Shown in pieces: positions 47,301 through 57,636 of a stretch of 64,000 nucleotides of DNA. The DNA is from Meloidogyne chitwoodi. Lineage: Eukaryota; Nematoda; Chromadorea; Rhabditida; Meloidogynidae. The notes beneath the pieces are model-generated. The model made no database searches, was not told the origin of the DNA, and saw nothing but the letters and a program-made list of their open reading frames with translations. The translations under genes and the position numbers were made by a program. Numbering within the stretch: position 1 is the first letter of the stretch; each line of letters opens with the position of its first letter. Location of the stretch: contig JACZZP010000003.1 of NCBI GenBank assembly GCA_015183035.1, positions 1,984,001 through 2,048,000 on the forward strand, in the 5' to 3' direction.

Positions 47301-48198
47301 TTCTTCCTCAAACAATTATATTCATATAGCAACATTAAATTCTCCTCCTCAAAGAATTGGCAAAAGTAATGAAATTATTTTAAATGGAAAACATTATTTA
47401 ATTGAAAAAACAATTAATTCATTAAAAACAAATAAAGAAGAAAACAATGAAAGACCAAAATCAGAACTTTTACCTAAACTTTTTTCTCCTCCCCCATTAT
47501 TAATTAATCAGGCTAATAATGAAAGAATATTAGAACAACAACAAGTTATTAATTAATTATTTTACTACTTTTTAATTTAAAAAAGTGAAAAGAAATAATA
47601 TTTTTATTAAAAAGCTTTCTCCCTTTTTTAATATTTTTTTGAATAAAATTTAAAAAAAAAATTAAAAAAATTAAAAAAAGAAATTTGAAATTGTCAATAA
47701 AATAAGAGGAAGGGTCCTTTCTTTTTAGGAAAAAAATATAAAAATTTAACAATCTCTCAGACTTTAATTTTTCTAAAATTTTAATATAAAAAATTTTAAA
47801 TTAAAAAAATTAAATTAAAATTTTTATAAGGGTAAATTATTAAAAAAATATAAATTAATAATGTCTCTTTAATTTATTAAAATTATATTTTTATATTTTC
47901 AGATATTAAACAAACAAATAATAATAATAATTTAAAAAATACTTTACGTATAGCAAATAGTGCAAATACAATATCTTCACAAAATAATAATAATAATATA
48001 TTTATTCCTTTACAACAACAATCTTCTTTTCCTTCTTTTTCTTCTTCTTTTTCAAAAAATAAAAATAATAATTTAAATAAAAAAACTGATATTTTAGCAA
48101 CAAATTTAGGAACAGCTTTATCTCAAATTTTTGGAAATTTTTCTATAGATCATAATGCCAAACCTTCAAAAATTTTTTTAACAAATTCAGGAGAATGA
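44318..48198 (+). CDS. Asn-rich disordered secretory protein (model uncertain)
   Basis: Exon 1 (44318 to about 44600) begins MIKIININKIIFILILFLIK, a strong signal peptide, and continues with Asn/Glu-rich sequence and LLEPDLAQNIFNIEGAKNP. Further open, spliceable exons are 45180-45580, 46301-46599, 46818-47027 and 47283-47544 or 47553 (stop). Another Asn/Ser-rich piece lies at 47902-48198 and ends in a stop. All are Asn/Lys/Glu/Ser-rich with poly-Asn runs. Exons ending at 46599 and 47027 both stop as AT before the same donor GTACATAAAT, suggesting exon duplication. A foldback element (44681-44950) lies behind exon 1, and no good donor of the needed phase is visible before it, so the gene may be broken. 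The intron 45581-46300 is long. I recognise no family. The last piece needs a missing exon of phase 1 and may belong elsewhere. Confidence 0.45.
44681..44950. mobile_element. Foldback element behind exon 1 of the Asn-rich gene
   Basis: A 270-bp near-perfect inverted repeat. It begins TTATAACTAGAGTTGTA and ends TACAACTCTAGTTATAA. The arms of about 105 bp share TATTCCGGGATTACATAATT and AAAGGCCACTCTCT; the loop is about 55 bp. It has no coding capacity beyond chance frames. Confidence 0.8.
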
Positions 48199-48556
48199 AG
48201 AGAGACAAAAATAAATAAATAAATTAATTAATTTTAAATAAATAAATTTATTTAATATTTTATTTTAATTTTTATATATTTAAAAAATTTTAAAAATAAA
48301 TGTGTTCTTCTTTGTCTAAAATAAATTAATTACTTTAAAATTAAAAATAAAATAAAGGATATTTATTTAATTAAATTAAAATATAATTGCTTAATTACTC
48401 ATAAAAAGGTAAATTAAGTGACCAAAATAATTAAATTTTAGAATTACTTTTAAAATTTATATTTATTTTTAATAGCTGGGTTTTGTTCTTTTTTAAATAT
48501 ATTATTTATTAGTTCCAGTTCGTTATCTTCCAATTTATTTAACATTAAAAAAACTT

Positions 48557-48578
48557 TATCTGATAAGGCTATAAATAA
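48557..48578 (+). promoter_or_regulatory. Paired GATA site and TATA-like box upstream of the ground-like gene
   Basis: TTATCTGATAAG contains GATA motifs on both strands. It is followed three bases later by TATAAATAA. They lie 150-165 bp upstream of the ground-like ATG. GATA factors drive gut and hypodermal genes in nematodes, which would fit, but this is only a motif match. Confidence 0.4.
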
Positions 48579-48724
48579 GCTTTTTTCGCATTAATCTATT
48601 AAATGGACAATAAATACTTACAGGAGCGTAAAAAACTAGTTAAATAAAATTATTTTTGTTTGGTTAATTTCTGTGCTTCTTTAGAAATAAATATTTATTT
48701 ATTTCTTTTTTTTATTTTTTAAAT

Positions 48725-49885
48725 ATGTTACAACAAATTTTAATTTTAATTTTGATATCCTCTGATGAAATATTTGGACAAAATTGTAAAATAATAATTA
48801 TTATTTTTATTAAAAATTAATAAAATTTAATTTAATTAATTTAAATAAATTTAATTTAATAAATTTAATTAAAATTAATTTAAAGCTTATGAACCAGCTC
48901 CTCCTGCCCCATATGCTCCAGCATCTACTAATGCTCCTTCTTATGAATCACCGCCCACACAAGCTCAATATCCACCTGTTCCTACACAACCTCCTCTTGC
49001 TGTTGAGAGTTATGGAGAAACGGGGATAGGTTAATTTGATTTTAATTTAAATATTATTATTATTAAAAATTAGAAAAGATATTAATTTAATAAAATAAAT
49101 AAAAGTTTAATATTTATTTTATTAGGTGTAGCAGGCTTTCCATTAACTAGTTGTTATTTAAATGATGATGGATTTATGTGTTGTAATAAAGAATTGGAAA
49201 ATTTAATGGTTTTATATTTAATTCATAAAACTAATTTTTATTTATTAGGATAATACATATAAAAATTTGAGTCGTTCACGCAACGGAGAATGGAAAAAGT
49301 GTAATATTCAACAGGTTGGTTTAATAAAACAACACAAAACATTAAATAAAACAAACAAACATAAAACAAACTTGAAAAACAAAAATAAACTTAAAACATT
49401 ATAAACAAACTTGAAGAAAACATCAAACTTGCAAATAAATAAAACTTTAAACTTAAACATTAAACTAACTAGAATTATTAATTAATAAGAGAAACAAACT
49501 TTAAAAAAAATAAATAAACTTGAAATAAAAAATAAAACAAAACATTCTTTTCAAGTTTTATTTTTTATTTAATATAACTTATAATATTTAAATTTATTTA
49601 TAAATAAAAAAGGTTGCTGTTGCTACTCAACGCAATGCTGAAAAACATTTTGGAATGGATTTTGAATTAGTTGTGGGTGCCGGTGATTATGCCTCAAAAA
49701 ATTATTTTACTAAAGATTTGGTAAATTAAATTTAAAAAAAGATTAATTTATTTTTAATATTTTAAAGATTTGTAAAATTAAAAGGGAAAATTCGTAAGTT
49801 TTTTTAATTTAATTAAATTAATTTTTATTATAATTTTTAGAATTATACTTGCTTTTTCAACGCCAAATTGAAATGAAAAATTTAA
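48725..49885 (+). CDS. Ground-like domain secretory protein
   Basis: Member of the hedgehog-related ground-like (grl) family, secreted proteins of nematode cuticle and epithelia. Exons: 48725-48785, 48886-49029, 49126-49208, 49249-49314, 49613-49720, 49768-49793, then a last exon from about 49841. An N-terminal signal peptide (MLQQILILILISS) is followed by a Pro/Ala/Tyr/Thr-rich spacer of about 50 aa. The ground-like domain then begins with LTSCYLNDDGFMCCNKELE and runs through EWKKCNIQQVAVATQRNAEK and ICKIKREN. The expected closing YTCFFNAKLK is present at 49843 onwards, but it is one base out of phase with the preceding canonical donor. Either the sequence has a 1-base indel, or the splice is unusual, or the end is truncated with a different tail. 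Neighbours on both sides also encode secretory low-complexity proteins. Confidence 0.82.
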
Positions 49886-50326
49886 TATAATAATTTTTTT
49901 ATTATTTTACTTATTTTTTATAATTTTACTAATTTTTAATAAATTTATTAAAAAAATTTCAAATTTAATTTTATTTAATATTTAATTATTTTATTAAATT
50001 AAAATAAAAATCAATTTAAGCAATAATCGAACGAAAACACATTAATTAATTAACAAGTAATTCAATTGATTTTACCGACATTTTCGATTTTATTATTTTT
50101 ATTTTTTTATTTCCCAATAATATTAATATAATTTCCTCTCTTTTCCATGCTTTTCTTTTTTTTTAATAAAAATTAAATTTTAAAAATATTTATTTAGAAA
50201 TTGAGTTTAAATTCGTCATTTTTAAATTAATTTTTAAATTATTTAAAAATTAATTTTATTATTTTTAAGCTTCAGTATTTAAAAAAATTAAAGAATATTA
50301 TTTTAAAAATTATTTAACTCAATAAA
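49886..50326. other. AT-rich intergenic region
   Basis: Between two same-strand secretory genes. AT-rich with no feature I can support; presumably holds the promoter of the next gene. Confidence 0.4.
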
Positions 50327-52553
50327 ATGCCTCCAACAAATTTAATAATTATTTTTTTAATTTTATTTATAATATATTGTACTAGTAATTCAACAAAAAT
50401 TCAACAAATTTATAAAATTCCTGGTTTAACAATTAATAAATTACCTCCATCAACATACGTATATAGAGCTAGAAAAATAATTATTAAAGGAAATAATAAA
50501 GGAAAAAATAATTTAATTATTAATAAAAAAAGAAAATTAAAAGAAACACCAATAATAAATAATAGGTAAATTAAATTAATTTTAATTAAATTAATAAAAT
50601 TAATTTAAAGGGACAGAAAAGGAAAATTAGCAAGAAAAAAGAGAAAAAAACACCAAAATTATCAAAATAAAAAAATAAATGCTAATAAAATTAAAAATAA
50701 AAAACAGCCAAAATTTAGAAAAAATAGAAGAGAAAACAAAAATATTTTTAAAGGTAAATAAATAAATAAATAAAATATTTTTTTTTTTAATTAATTTAAT
50801 TTTAAAAGGCTTAAAACAAAAAAATAAAATTAATAATAATAATAAAATTAAAAAACAATTAAATAACAAAAATATAAAAGAAAAATATTTTAATAAAGAT
50901 AATAAAATAATATTAAAAAATAAAAAACAATTAAAAAATGATAATCAAAAAACAAATAATAATTTTGAAAGAAATTCAAAAAAGAAGATATCACCATTTG
51001 AAGATTTAAATGAACCAAAAAAATTATTTTTAATAAATAAAAATAAAGAAAATAAAAAAGAAATAATTAAAAAGCCAAAAATAAGGAATAATGAAAATAT
51101 TAAAAATAAAAATAATAAAAATTTAAAAATAAATAAAATAAATAATAATATAAGAAGGAGAAAAAAAGAAAATAACCAAGGAAAATTAAAAAAAAATAAA
51201 AAATTATTAGAAAATAAATTAGGCAAGTACTTAAATTAGACAAATTAATAAAATAAAAATATTTTATAATTTATTAAAATTAAAATTTTGAAAATTTATA
51301 TTTTTCAATTAATTGTTAACTGTGAGATAGTGATCAAGGAAATTATTAACTAAAAAAATATTTTTTTTTTCAATTTTTTAAATAATTCCAAAAAAAAATT
51401 TTAAATAAAATAAATTATATTTAGACAAAGAAAATTCAAAAAATAAAAAAGAAGAAAATCAATTTAATAAATATTTACCATTAAATAATTTAAATAAAAA
51501 TAATAAAATAAATATTAATAAAAATAAAAAAGAAGAAAAAAATAATTGGAAATGGCCACAAAATAATAATAAAAAACAAAAAAATTTAAAAAATAAATTA
51601 AAAAGAAGAAATCCAACACCTTTTAATATTAATAATAATTCTGAAAATTTAAAAAATTCTAATAAAATACCAAATAATTGGAATTGGCCAAAATTTAATA
51701 ATAAAAATAATAATAAAACTTTAAAAAATTCCAAAATAAAATCAAAAATAAATTCTTCAGATTTTTCTAAAAATAAATTAAAAAGGACAAAAAAACCTTT
51801 TATTGAAAAAAATAAAGAAAATCAAATAAAGTCATTTAAAGAAGAAGATTCTTTAAATATTTCAGAAAATAAATCAGAAAATAAATCAGAAAATAATTTA
51901 TCAATTAATAATTCTTCTTTTTCATCAAATTTAGAGAGTAATGAATTATTTAATAAAAATAAAAAAAATAAAAAAGAAAATTCTGAAGAAAATAATTATG
52001 AAAATAGTTCTGAAAAATTAAATTCATATAGGTATAAAATAGTATATTAATTTTTAAAAAAATATTTAAAAATTAATTTTAAGAAATTTATCAATTTCAA
52101 GTGAAGAAAAAGACAAAAATAAAAATAAAAAAGAAAAAAGAAAAAAATCAAAAATATATTGGCCCTCAAAAAGTTTGGGAGAAAACGTAAAAGATATTAG
52201 TAATAAAAATGAGGAAAATAAAATTATAAAAAATTTAAAAGAAATTAATAAAAAAATAAATTCTTCAGAAGAAAAAAATAATTTAAATAAAAAAAGAAAT
52301 AAAATTATTAAAAATTCTTCAAAATTAAGAGAAGATGATCATAATTTTAAGGAAAAAAATTTAATAAAACAAAAAGAAGAAATTAATTCAAATGAAAATA
52401 ATTATTTTAGTAATTCATTTTCCAATGAAGAAGAAGAAGAAAAAAGAGAAGAAGAAAATTATTTTGAAGAAGAAAATAATTCAGAAGAGGATAATTCAAA
52501 ATTGGGAACAAAAAGAAATTATTCTGATGAAGAAGAAGAAGACTTTTTTGATG

Positions 52554-52596
<43 letters not shown>

Positions 52597-53152
52597 AAGT
52601 AGTAGTAATATTAATAATGTAAAAAGTGAAGAAGATAATTTTTTTAAAAATAAAAAGAAGAAATCTGATAAAATTAAAAAACAAAAATATTTAGAAGAAG
52701 ATCATTCCAAATGGTTTGAAAATAGTACTGAAGAAGAGGATGAACAAGAAGAAGACGAAGAAGAAGAAGAAAAGGGAGATGAGTATGAACAGGAGGAACA
52801 TGATAATGAAAAAGAAATGGAAGAAATAGAGGATGAAGAACAAGAAAATGAAGGAAAGGGGATAAATAAAAAGAAAGAATCGAAGATTAAAAAACAAAAA
52901 TATTTAGAAGAAGATCATTCTAAATGGTTTGAAAAAAGTGAAGAAAATAGTACTGAAGAAGAAGAAGAAGATGATGAAGAGGAAGAAGATGAAGAAGACA
53001 AAAATGATGAAGAAAGAATAAATAAAATTAATAATGAATTTTTAAAAAATTTAGAAGAAAAACCAGTAGTAGAAGCAATAATGAAATTAAAAAGAAGTCT
53101 TACAAAATTTGTTAATGGAAAAACACAAAGATTAACAACATTAAAAGAATAA
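50327..53152 (+). CDS. Large Lys/Asn/Glu-rich secretory disordered protein
   Basis: 823 aa from five exons (50327-50565, 50611-50753, 50809-51222, 51425-52031, 52084-53152), all in phase if the third intron is GC-AG (donor AG/GCAAGT). Residues 1-20 form a signal peptide (MPPTNLIIIFLILFIIYCTS). Residues 20-470 are strongly basic, almost all Lys and Asn, with isolated aromatic motifs such as NNWKWPQNN and NNWNWPKFNN. The last 325 residues are acidic, with a poly-Asn run and two copies of KIKKQKYLEEDHSKWFE, each followed by STEEE and a long Glu/Asp run. The basic first half and acidic second half suggest a charge-segregated disordered protein. I recognise no family. Its exon sizes and signal peptide argue against a random frame. 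It lies in a run of three same-strand secretory genes. Confidence 0.68.
51223..51424 (+). other. GC-AG intron
   Basis: The exon ends ...AAATTAG and the intron starts GCAAGT, the consensus GC donor. The nearby GT (five bases in) would put the next exon out of frame with an early stop. The GC donor gives Asp-Lys-Glu-Asn and keeps a 600-base exon open. Confidence 0.7.
52552..52594. repeat. (AAT)n microsatellite in coding sequence
   Basis: About 14 AAT units, coding for a poly-Asn tract in the Lys/Asn/Glu-rich protein. Likely to vary in length between individuals. Confidence 0.9.
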
Positions 53153-53754
53153 ATTAAATTAATTATATTTAATTAACTTAATTATATTTAATTTAAAATA
53201 AATATTTATTATTATTAAAATATAAAAAATTATTACCTATATTTTTAATTAATATTATTATTACTATAAACCTATAAAGATTAAGGTAAAATATTTAAAA
53301 ACTTGGAAGTCTTTAAGGGATAAAGTTAGAGATTTGGGAGTTTGACATCTTGGGGGGTACTTTTCATGGGCTTTCAGGAAAAATTATGAAATCGATGGTA
53401 CCATGGTTCCTTGGTACCTAAATCGCGCCGGTCACTTGGATATCTCGGGAACGAGGGCAGATAGCGGAAAAGTTCCAACGGTAGGATTTTAAGTTGGAAC
53501 ATGTAGATATACGTAGGAAAAAATTCGGATTCGAATTTCGGATTTGAAGGGTAGTTATTGCTCTACAAAAATTCAAAATCCCGAAATTTTTTGAGATTTG
53601 AAAAATTGAAAAGCCTTGAAGATATATCAATCAGTTGAGAGTGACCTGTCATAAAAGAAGAGAGAAAATGTGAAGCAAAGTTTCTGAAGCAGGGGAAAAT
53701 GTGAAGCAACGTTTTGAAGCAAGGGTTGAAGCAATTTACAATGACAAAAGTGCA

Positions 53755-54030
53755 TTTGTACAAATTACAAAGAGTACAATTGTACAAATTTACAAAAGTA
53801 CAATTGTACAAATTTACAAAAGTACAATTGTACAAATTTACAAAAGTACAATTGTGCAAATTTACAAAAGTACAATTGTGCAATTTACAAAAGTACAATT
53901 GTACAAATTTACAAAAGTACAATTGTAAAAGTTACAAAAGTACAATTGTACAAATTACAAAAGTGCAATTTTACAAAAGTGCAATTGTATAAATATACAA
54001 AAGTACAAATGTAAAAAGTACAAAAGACAA
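53755..54030. repeat. Minisatellite of about 24 bp containing ACAATTGTACA
   Basis: About ten imperfect units made of ACAATTGTACAAA plus TTTACAAAAGT. Both strands read open through the array (YKSTIVQI-type or LYKFTKVQ-type repeats), which is a consequence of the period and not a gene. The core palindrome matches the outer arms of the foldback at 42804-43655. Confidence 0.88.
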
Positions 54031-54928
54031 AAGTAACATATTTTTTTCAACAAAATTAAGAAAAATTTCCATGTTATTTTTCCAAAGGGGTACCCCTTTT
54101 GGAATATTTTCCAAAATTTTCAAGCGACCTTAACTTTTCGAGTTTTGGTCGGATTGGAATGAAATAAATTTTAATAAATAAAGTAAAATATAACATATTT
54201 TCTAATTGAAGAAAAATTTTTATAATTTTAAGATTAGGGGTAGTTAGGGTCGAATTTGTGAAAATCGAAATTTTTCGGTTTTTTGAAAAAATTTTGAGAT
54301 TTTTTTCATGGGATTGAATTCAATAAATTTTTAGAAAATTAAGCATATTTTTTAACACCTAATAAGATTTTAAAATTTTTAAAAAGGTCATTTTTGAAAA
54401 AGTTATGATTTTTAAAATTTTGGGTATAAAATGATATGAAAATTTTGAGGTAAAAAATGGCAAATATCAAAATTAATGTAATATGGGCAAATGATATATC
54501 ATTTGAAAGCCCTGATGAAGCTGAGTCTAAAAATATTTTTTGTAAATTTTTCTGACCGATTTTGACCAAGTTGCGTTGGTTCAAAATTTTAAGTATGGGG
54601 GTTATGAGGGAAAATGTTCTAAAATGGTAAAGGACCGAAGGCACAAGGTGTGACATCCATCTGCATTGAAGAACCGAGTGCCTAAGGCCCGCGGTGAGAT
54701 ACCCATCTGCAATAATGGAAACGAGTGCCGAAAGCCCAAGGTGTGACATCTATCTGTAATGATGAACCGAGGGCCGAAGGCCTGAGGTGAGAGACCCATC
54801 TGCAATGATGAACCGAGGGCCGAAGGCTCGAGGAGAGCCATCCTTCTGCATTGATGGAACTGAGGGCCGAAGGCCCAAGGTGTGACATCTATCTGCAATG
54901 ATGGAACCGATGGCCTAAGGCCCGAGGA

Positions 54929-55088
54929 GAGCCAGTTCGGTCAAGTAATAAAACACTCCTTGTAGGTCCAAGTTTGCACGAAAACCAACTGGCCATGGGC
55001 TCTAAAATGGAGAAGTGATAAAACGCTCCTTGTAGGTCCAAGTTTGAATGGGACCAAATTGTTTTAAGAGATTTGACCGAACTGGCTC
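54929..55088. mobile_element. Inverted-repeat insertion within the minisatellite
   Basis: A 160-bp insert with exact 16-bp inverted ends (GAGCCAGTTCGGTCAA and TTGACCGAACTGGCTC). It contains two copies of CTCCTTGTAGGTCCAAGTTT. The same sequence family forms the inner arms of the foldback at 43347-43524. Confidence 0.7.
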
Positions 55089-55170
55089 GAGGTGTGGCAT
55101 CCATCTGAAATGGTATAACTGAGGGCCGAAGGCCCGATTTGGCATCCATCTGTAATAATGGAACCGAGGG

Positions 55171-55313
55171 CGAAGGCCCGAGGTGAGACACCCATCTCAA
55201 TGATGGAACCGAGGACCGAAGGCCCGAGGTGATCTATCTGTAATGAAGAAAAAAGGGCCAAAGGCACGAGTGTGATCCATCTGTATTATAGAACCGAGGA
55301 CCGAAGGCCCGAG
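55171..55313. repeat. Higher-order duplication in the minisatellite, copy 1
   Basis: A 143-bp block of three to four units repeated almost exactly at 55441-55583, 270 bp downstream. The units within each block differ from one another more than the two blocks do. Confidence 0.85.
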
Positions 55314-55440
55314 GGGTGGCATCCATCTGCAATTAAGAACCGAGGGCCATAAGGCCCGAAGTGTGACACCATCTGCAATGAAGAACTGAGGGCCGAAGGC
55401 CCGAGCTGTGGCATCCATTTAAAATGGTAGAACTGAGGGC

Positions 55441-55583
55441 CGAAGGCCCGAGGTGAGACACCCATCTCAATGATGGAACCGAGGACCGAAGGCCCGAGGT
55501 GATCTATCTGTAATGAAGAAAAAAGGGCCAAAGGCACGAGTGTGATCCATCTGTATTATAGAACCGAGGACCGAAGGCCCGAG
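55441..55583. repeat. Higher-order duplication in the minisatellite, copy 2
   Basis: Partner of 55171-55313. It shows that the array grew by duplicating multi-unit blocks. Confidence 0.85.
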
Positions 55584-55654
55584 ATGATCCCTCTGTAATA
55601 AAGAAACGAGGGCCGAATGCCAAAGGTGTTCCATCCATCAGAATGATAAAACAT

Positions 55655-56265
55655 TGGGACAATGGGTAATCGAGTATGCAGAATTCAATGGACATGGTCA
55701 TTTTCGTGCCCAAATTCTTGAAACGACACCTAATAAATAATTCAAAAATAATGTGAGATTTATTTGAGATAAAAGTAATCAACTATGGGGAATTTTTTGG
55801 GACATATTATTATGGTGCCAGTTGAGTGTCGCAATGAAACAGCCTAATAAAAAAATATTTAAAAATAATACGGGATTTAAGGGAATAATAGGTAATCGTG
55901 TATGGAGAATTCAATAGACATGGTCATTTTCGTGCCCATATTGAGTGTGGCCTTGAAACGACCTATTAAATATTTTTTCAAAAATAATGTGAGATTATTG
56001 GAGGTAATATAATCGACTATGGGGAATTTTTTGGGACAGGTTATTATGGTGCCAGAGTTGAGTGTCGCAATGAAACAGCCTAATAAAGAATTTTAAAAAT
56101 AATACGGGATTTAATTGAATAATAGGTAATTGGGATGGGGAATTCAATGGGAATGATCATTTTGGTGCCGAAATTGAGTGTGGCAATGAAACGGCCAAAT
56201 AACAAATAAATCTTAAAATAAGGCGGGATTTAATGGGGATAATAGAAAATCGTCTATTTAAGAGG
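55655..56265. repeat. Satellite-like array with alternating units of about 117 bp
   Basis: Five units, with starts near 55664, 55771, 55890, 56008 and 56126. Units alternate between an A type (GAATTCAATGGACATGGTCA) and a B type (GGGGAATTTTTTGGGACA, then TTATTATGGTGCCAG), so the real period is a dimer of about 235 bp. Shared pieces include TGAGTGT and CAATGAAAC(A/G)GCC. Confidence 0.82.
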
Positions 56266-56337
56266 TGCGTGGGCCTAAAGCTTGAAGTTTAACATACATT
56301 GGGACTCCAGTAAATTTAGCAAAAGCATTCTAAAAAT

Positions 56338-56379
56338 CTAGCAGCGCGCGAAGCGCGCCCCAAAGCCCGTTAGGGCTTT
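56338..56379 (-). mobile_element. Helitron-like terminus candidate: GC hairpins beside CTAG
   Basis: Two back-to-back hairpins lie in AT-rich DNA: GCGCGC-GAA-GCGCGC and AAGCCC-GTTA-GGGCTT. On the minus strand the first hairpin is followed two bases later by CTAG, matching the CTRR end of Helitrons, but the next base is A rather than the expected T. No Rep/helicase sequence is in the window. Confidence 0.3.
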
Positions 56380-57636
56380 TCAATTCCCATAAATATTTTT
56401 TTACCCAAAAATTTTTTTAACTTTTCAAATTTTTCAATATATTAATGTTATTTAATATTCCCCATGTATCTACACTACTGAGTAGAGCATGCTTCCACTA
56501 GTTATAGGTTATAAAAAAATTAAAAATAAATAAATAAATAAATAAAAGTACCTATTAGTAGGGAGAGCGATCTTGAAAACAATTTTTAAATTTTATAAAC
56601 AAAATGGACTTTATTAAATAAATAATTTTAAACTGTTATTTATTTAAATATTTAACAATTCTTTTAACCTAATAAAAAATTTTTTTTTATTTTTTAATAT
56701 CCATAAGGTTTTTAAAATTTATTTATTTAAAAAAAATTATTTTATAACAAATTTATATTATTAAATAATTTTTAAATAAAAAAAGTAAAAATAAAAACTC
56801 GTCATTTTTATTTGTCTTATCAATTCATAATATTATTATTTTAATTAAATTTAAAAAATAAAAAAGCCAAAAATTATCTAAATATTTTATTAGTTTATTT
56901 TTTAACTTTTAATTAAAAAATAAATAAAAAAAATTTAGTTAAAAATAAATGATGAAATTAAAAAGAGACTATATTATTATTATCTTAAAGTAATGTGACA
57001 ATTTATCTAAAAATTATGTTGAGTACGAATGTTCTTAAAATATACTTAAATATTAATGTTTATAATTTTAAATAAAAAATTAAATAAACTAAAAACATAT
57101 AATTAAGGTAGTTTTTTGAAAAATGTTTTGAAAAATTGTTTTTAAGGAATTATGTTTGTGTTTAACATGTTTTTCCAGAATATGTGTTATAACTGTAAAA
57201 ATGTTTTGAACTTATTGTTAGTCTAATATAAAATGTTTTTTTAAAAAAAGAAAATGTTTTCCGGAAAAGTTGAAATAGACATAAAAACAAATTTAAACAA
57301 ATAATTAATTTGTATTAATTTTTACCTGTAATTTCCCCAATTTTTGTATTTTGATCAATAATTTTTTTAAAATATTATATTTTGTCAATCATCACTTTTT
57401 AGTTTGTCTTATCAAGCAAAAATCATAAGGAATTATTTTGACCGTTCTTTTTTTTATTTAAAATATAATGAGGCGTTATTTTGAACAGTTAAAACAAACA
57501 GCAACAGATATAAGTACCTATTTACAAAAAATACTAATTAAATATTTAATTTTAAATAAATATAAATTTATATATATATTTCACAAATTTATTTTCTTTA
57601 ATTACATTAAATAAATTAAATTTATAAAATATAAAG

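Larger units (their letters stand above)
54640..55640. repeat. GC-richer minisatellite, 42-47 bp unit, about 20 copies
   Basis: The unit has the form ACCGAGGGCCGAAGGCCCGAG followed by GTGTGACATCCATCTGCAAT and a GATGA-type end. I count about 20 units between 54640 and 55640, interrupted once by an inserted element (54929-55088). The unit has an internal GGGCCGAAGGCCC hairpin. Long frames on the minus strand are by-products of the period. Confidence 0.9.
53153..57636. other. Repeat-rich gene-free region
   Basis: A 4.5-kb stretch without a supportable gene. From 53280 to 56400 it is less AT-rich than the flanks and is made of tandem arrays (separate entries) and unclassified repeats; a KpnI-type palindrome GGTACCATGG...TTGGTACC lies at 53397-53418. 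Between 56400 and 57636 it is AT-rich again and holds the upstream region of the MFS transporter. Confidence 0.6.

Noticed and set aside
52392..52897. Poly-Tyr, poly-Ile and Phe-rich frames around the AAT and GAA tracts
   Set aside because: Alternate-frame shadows of the Asn/Glu-rich coding exon.
53563..53992. Frames with YKSTIVQI or NLYNCTFV repeats on both strands
   Set aside because: Products of a 24-bp repeat whose length is a multiple of three, so any stop-free frame stays open. Not genes.
53755..55640. Regularly spaced repeats resembling a CRISPR array
   Set aside because: The units are contiguous and degenerate with no unique spacers, and the sequence is eukaryotic.
54339..55782. Overlapping minus-strand frames of 67-136 codons with repeated LGPSAL or GPRF motifs
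   Set aside because: They arise from the 42-47 bp minisatellite being open in several frames. They have no start context, splice structure or signal peptide, and frames shift from unit to unit.
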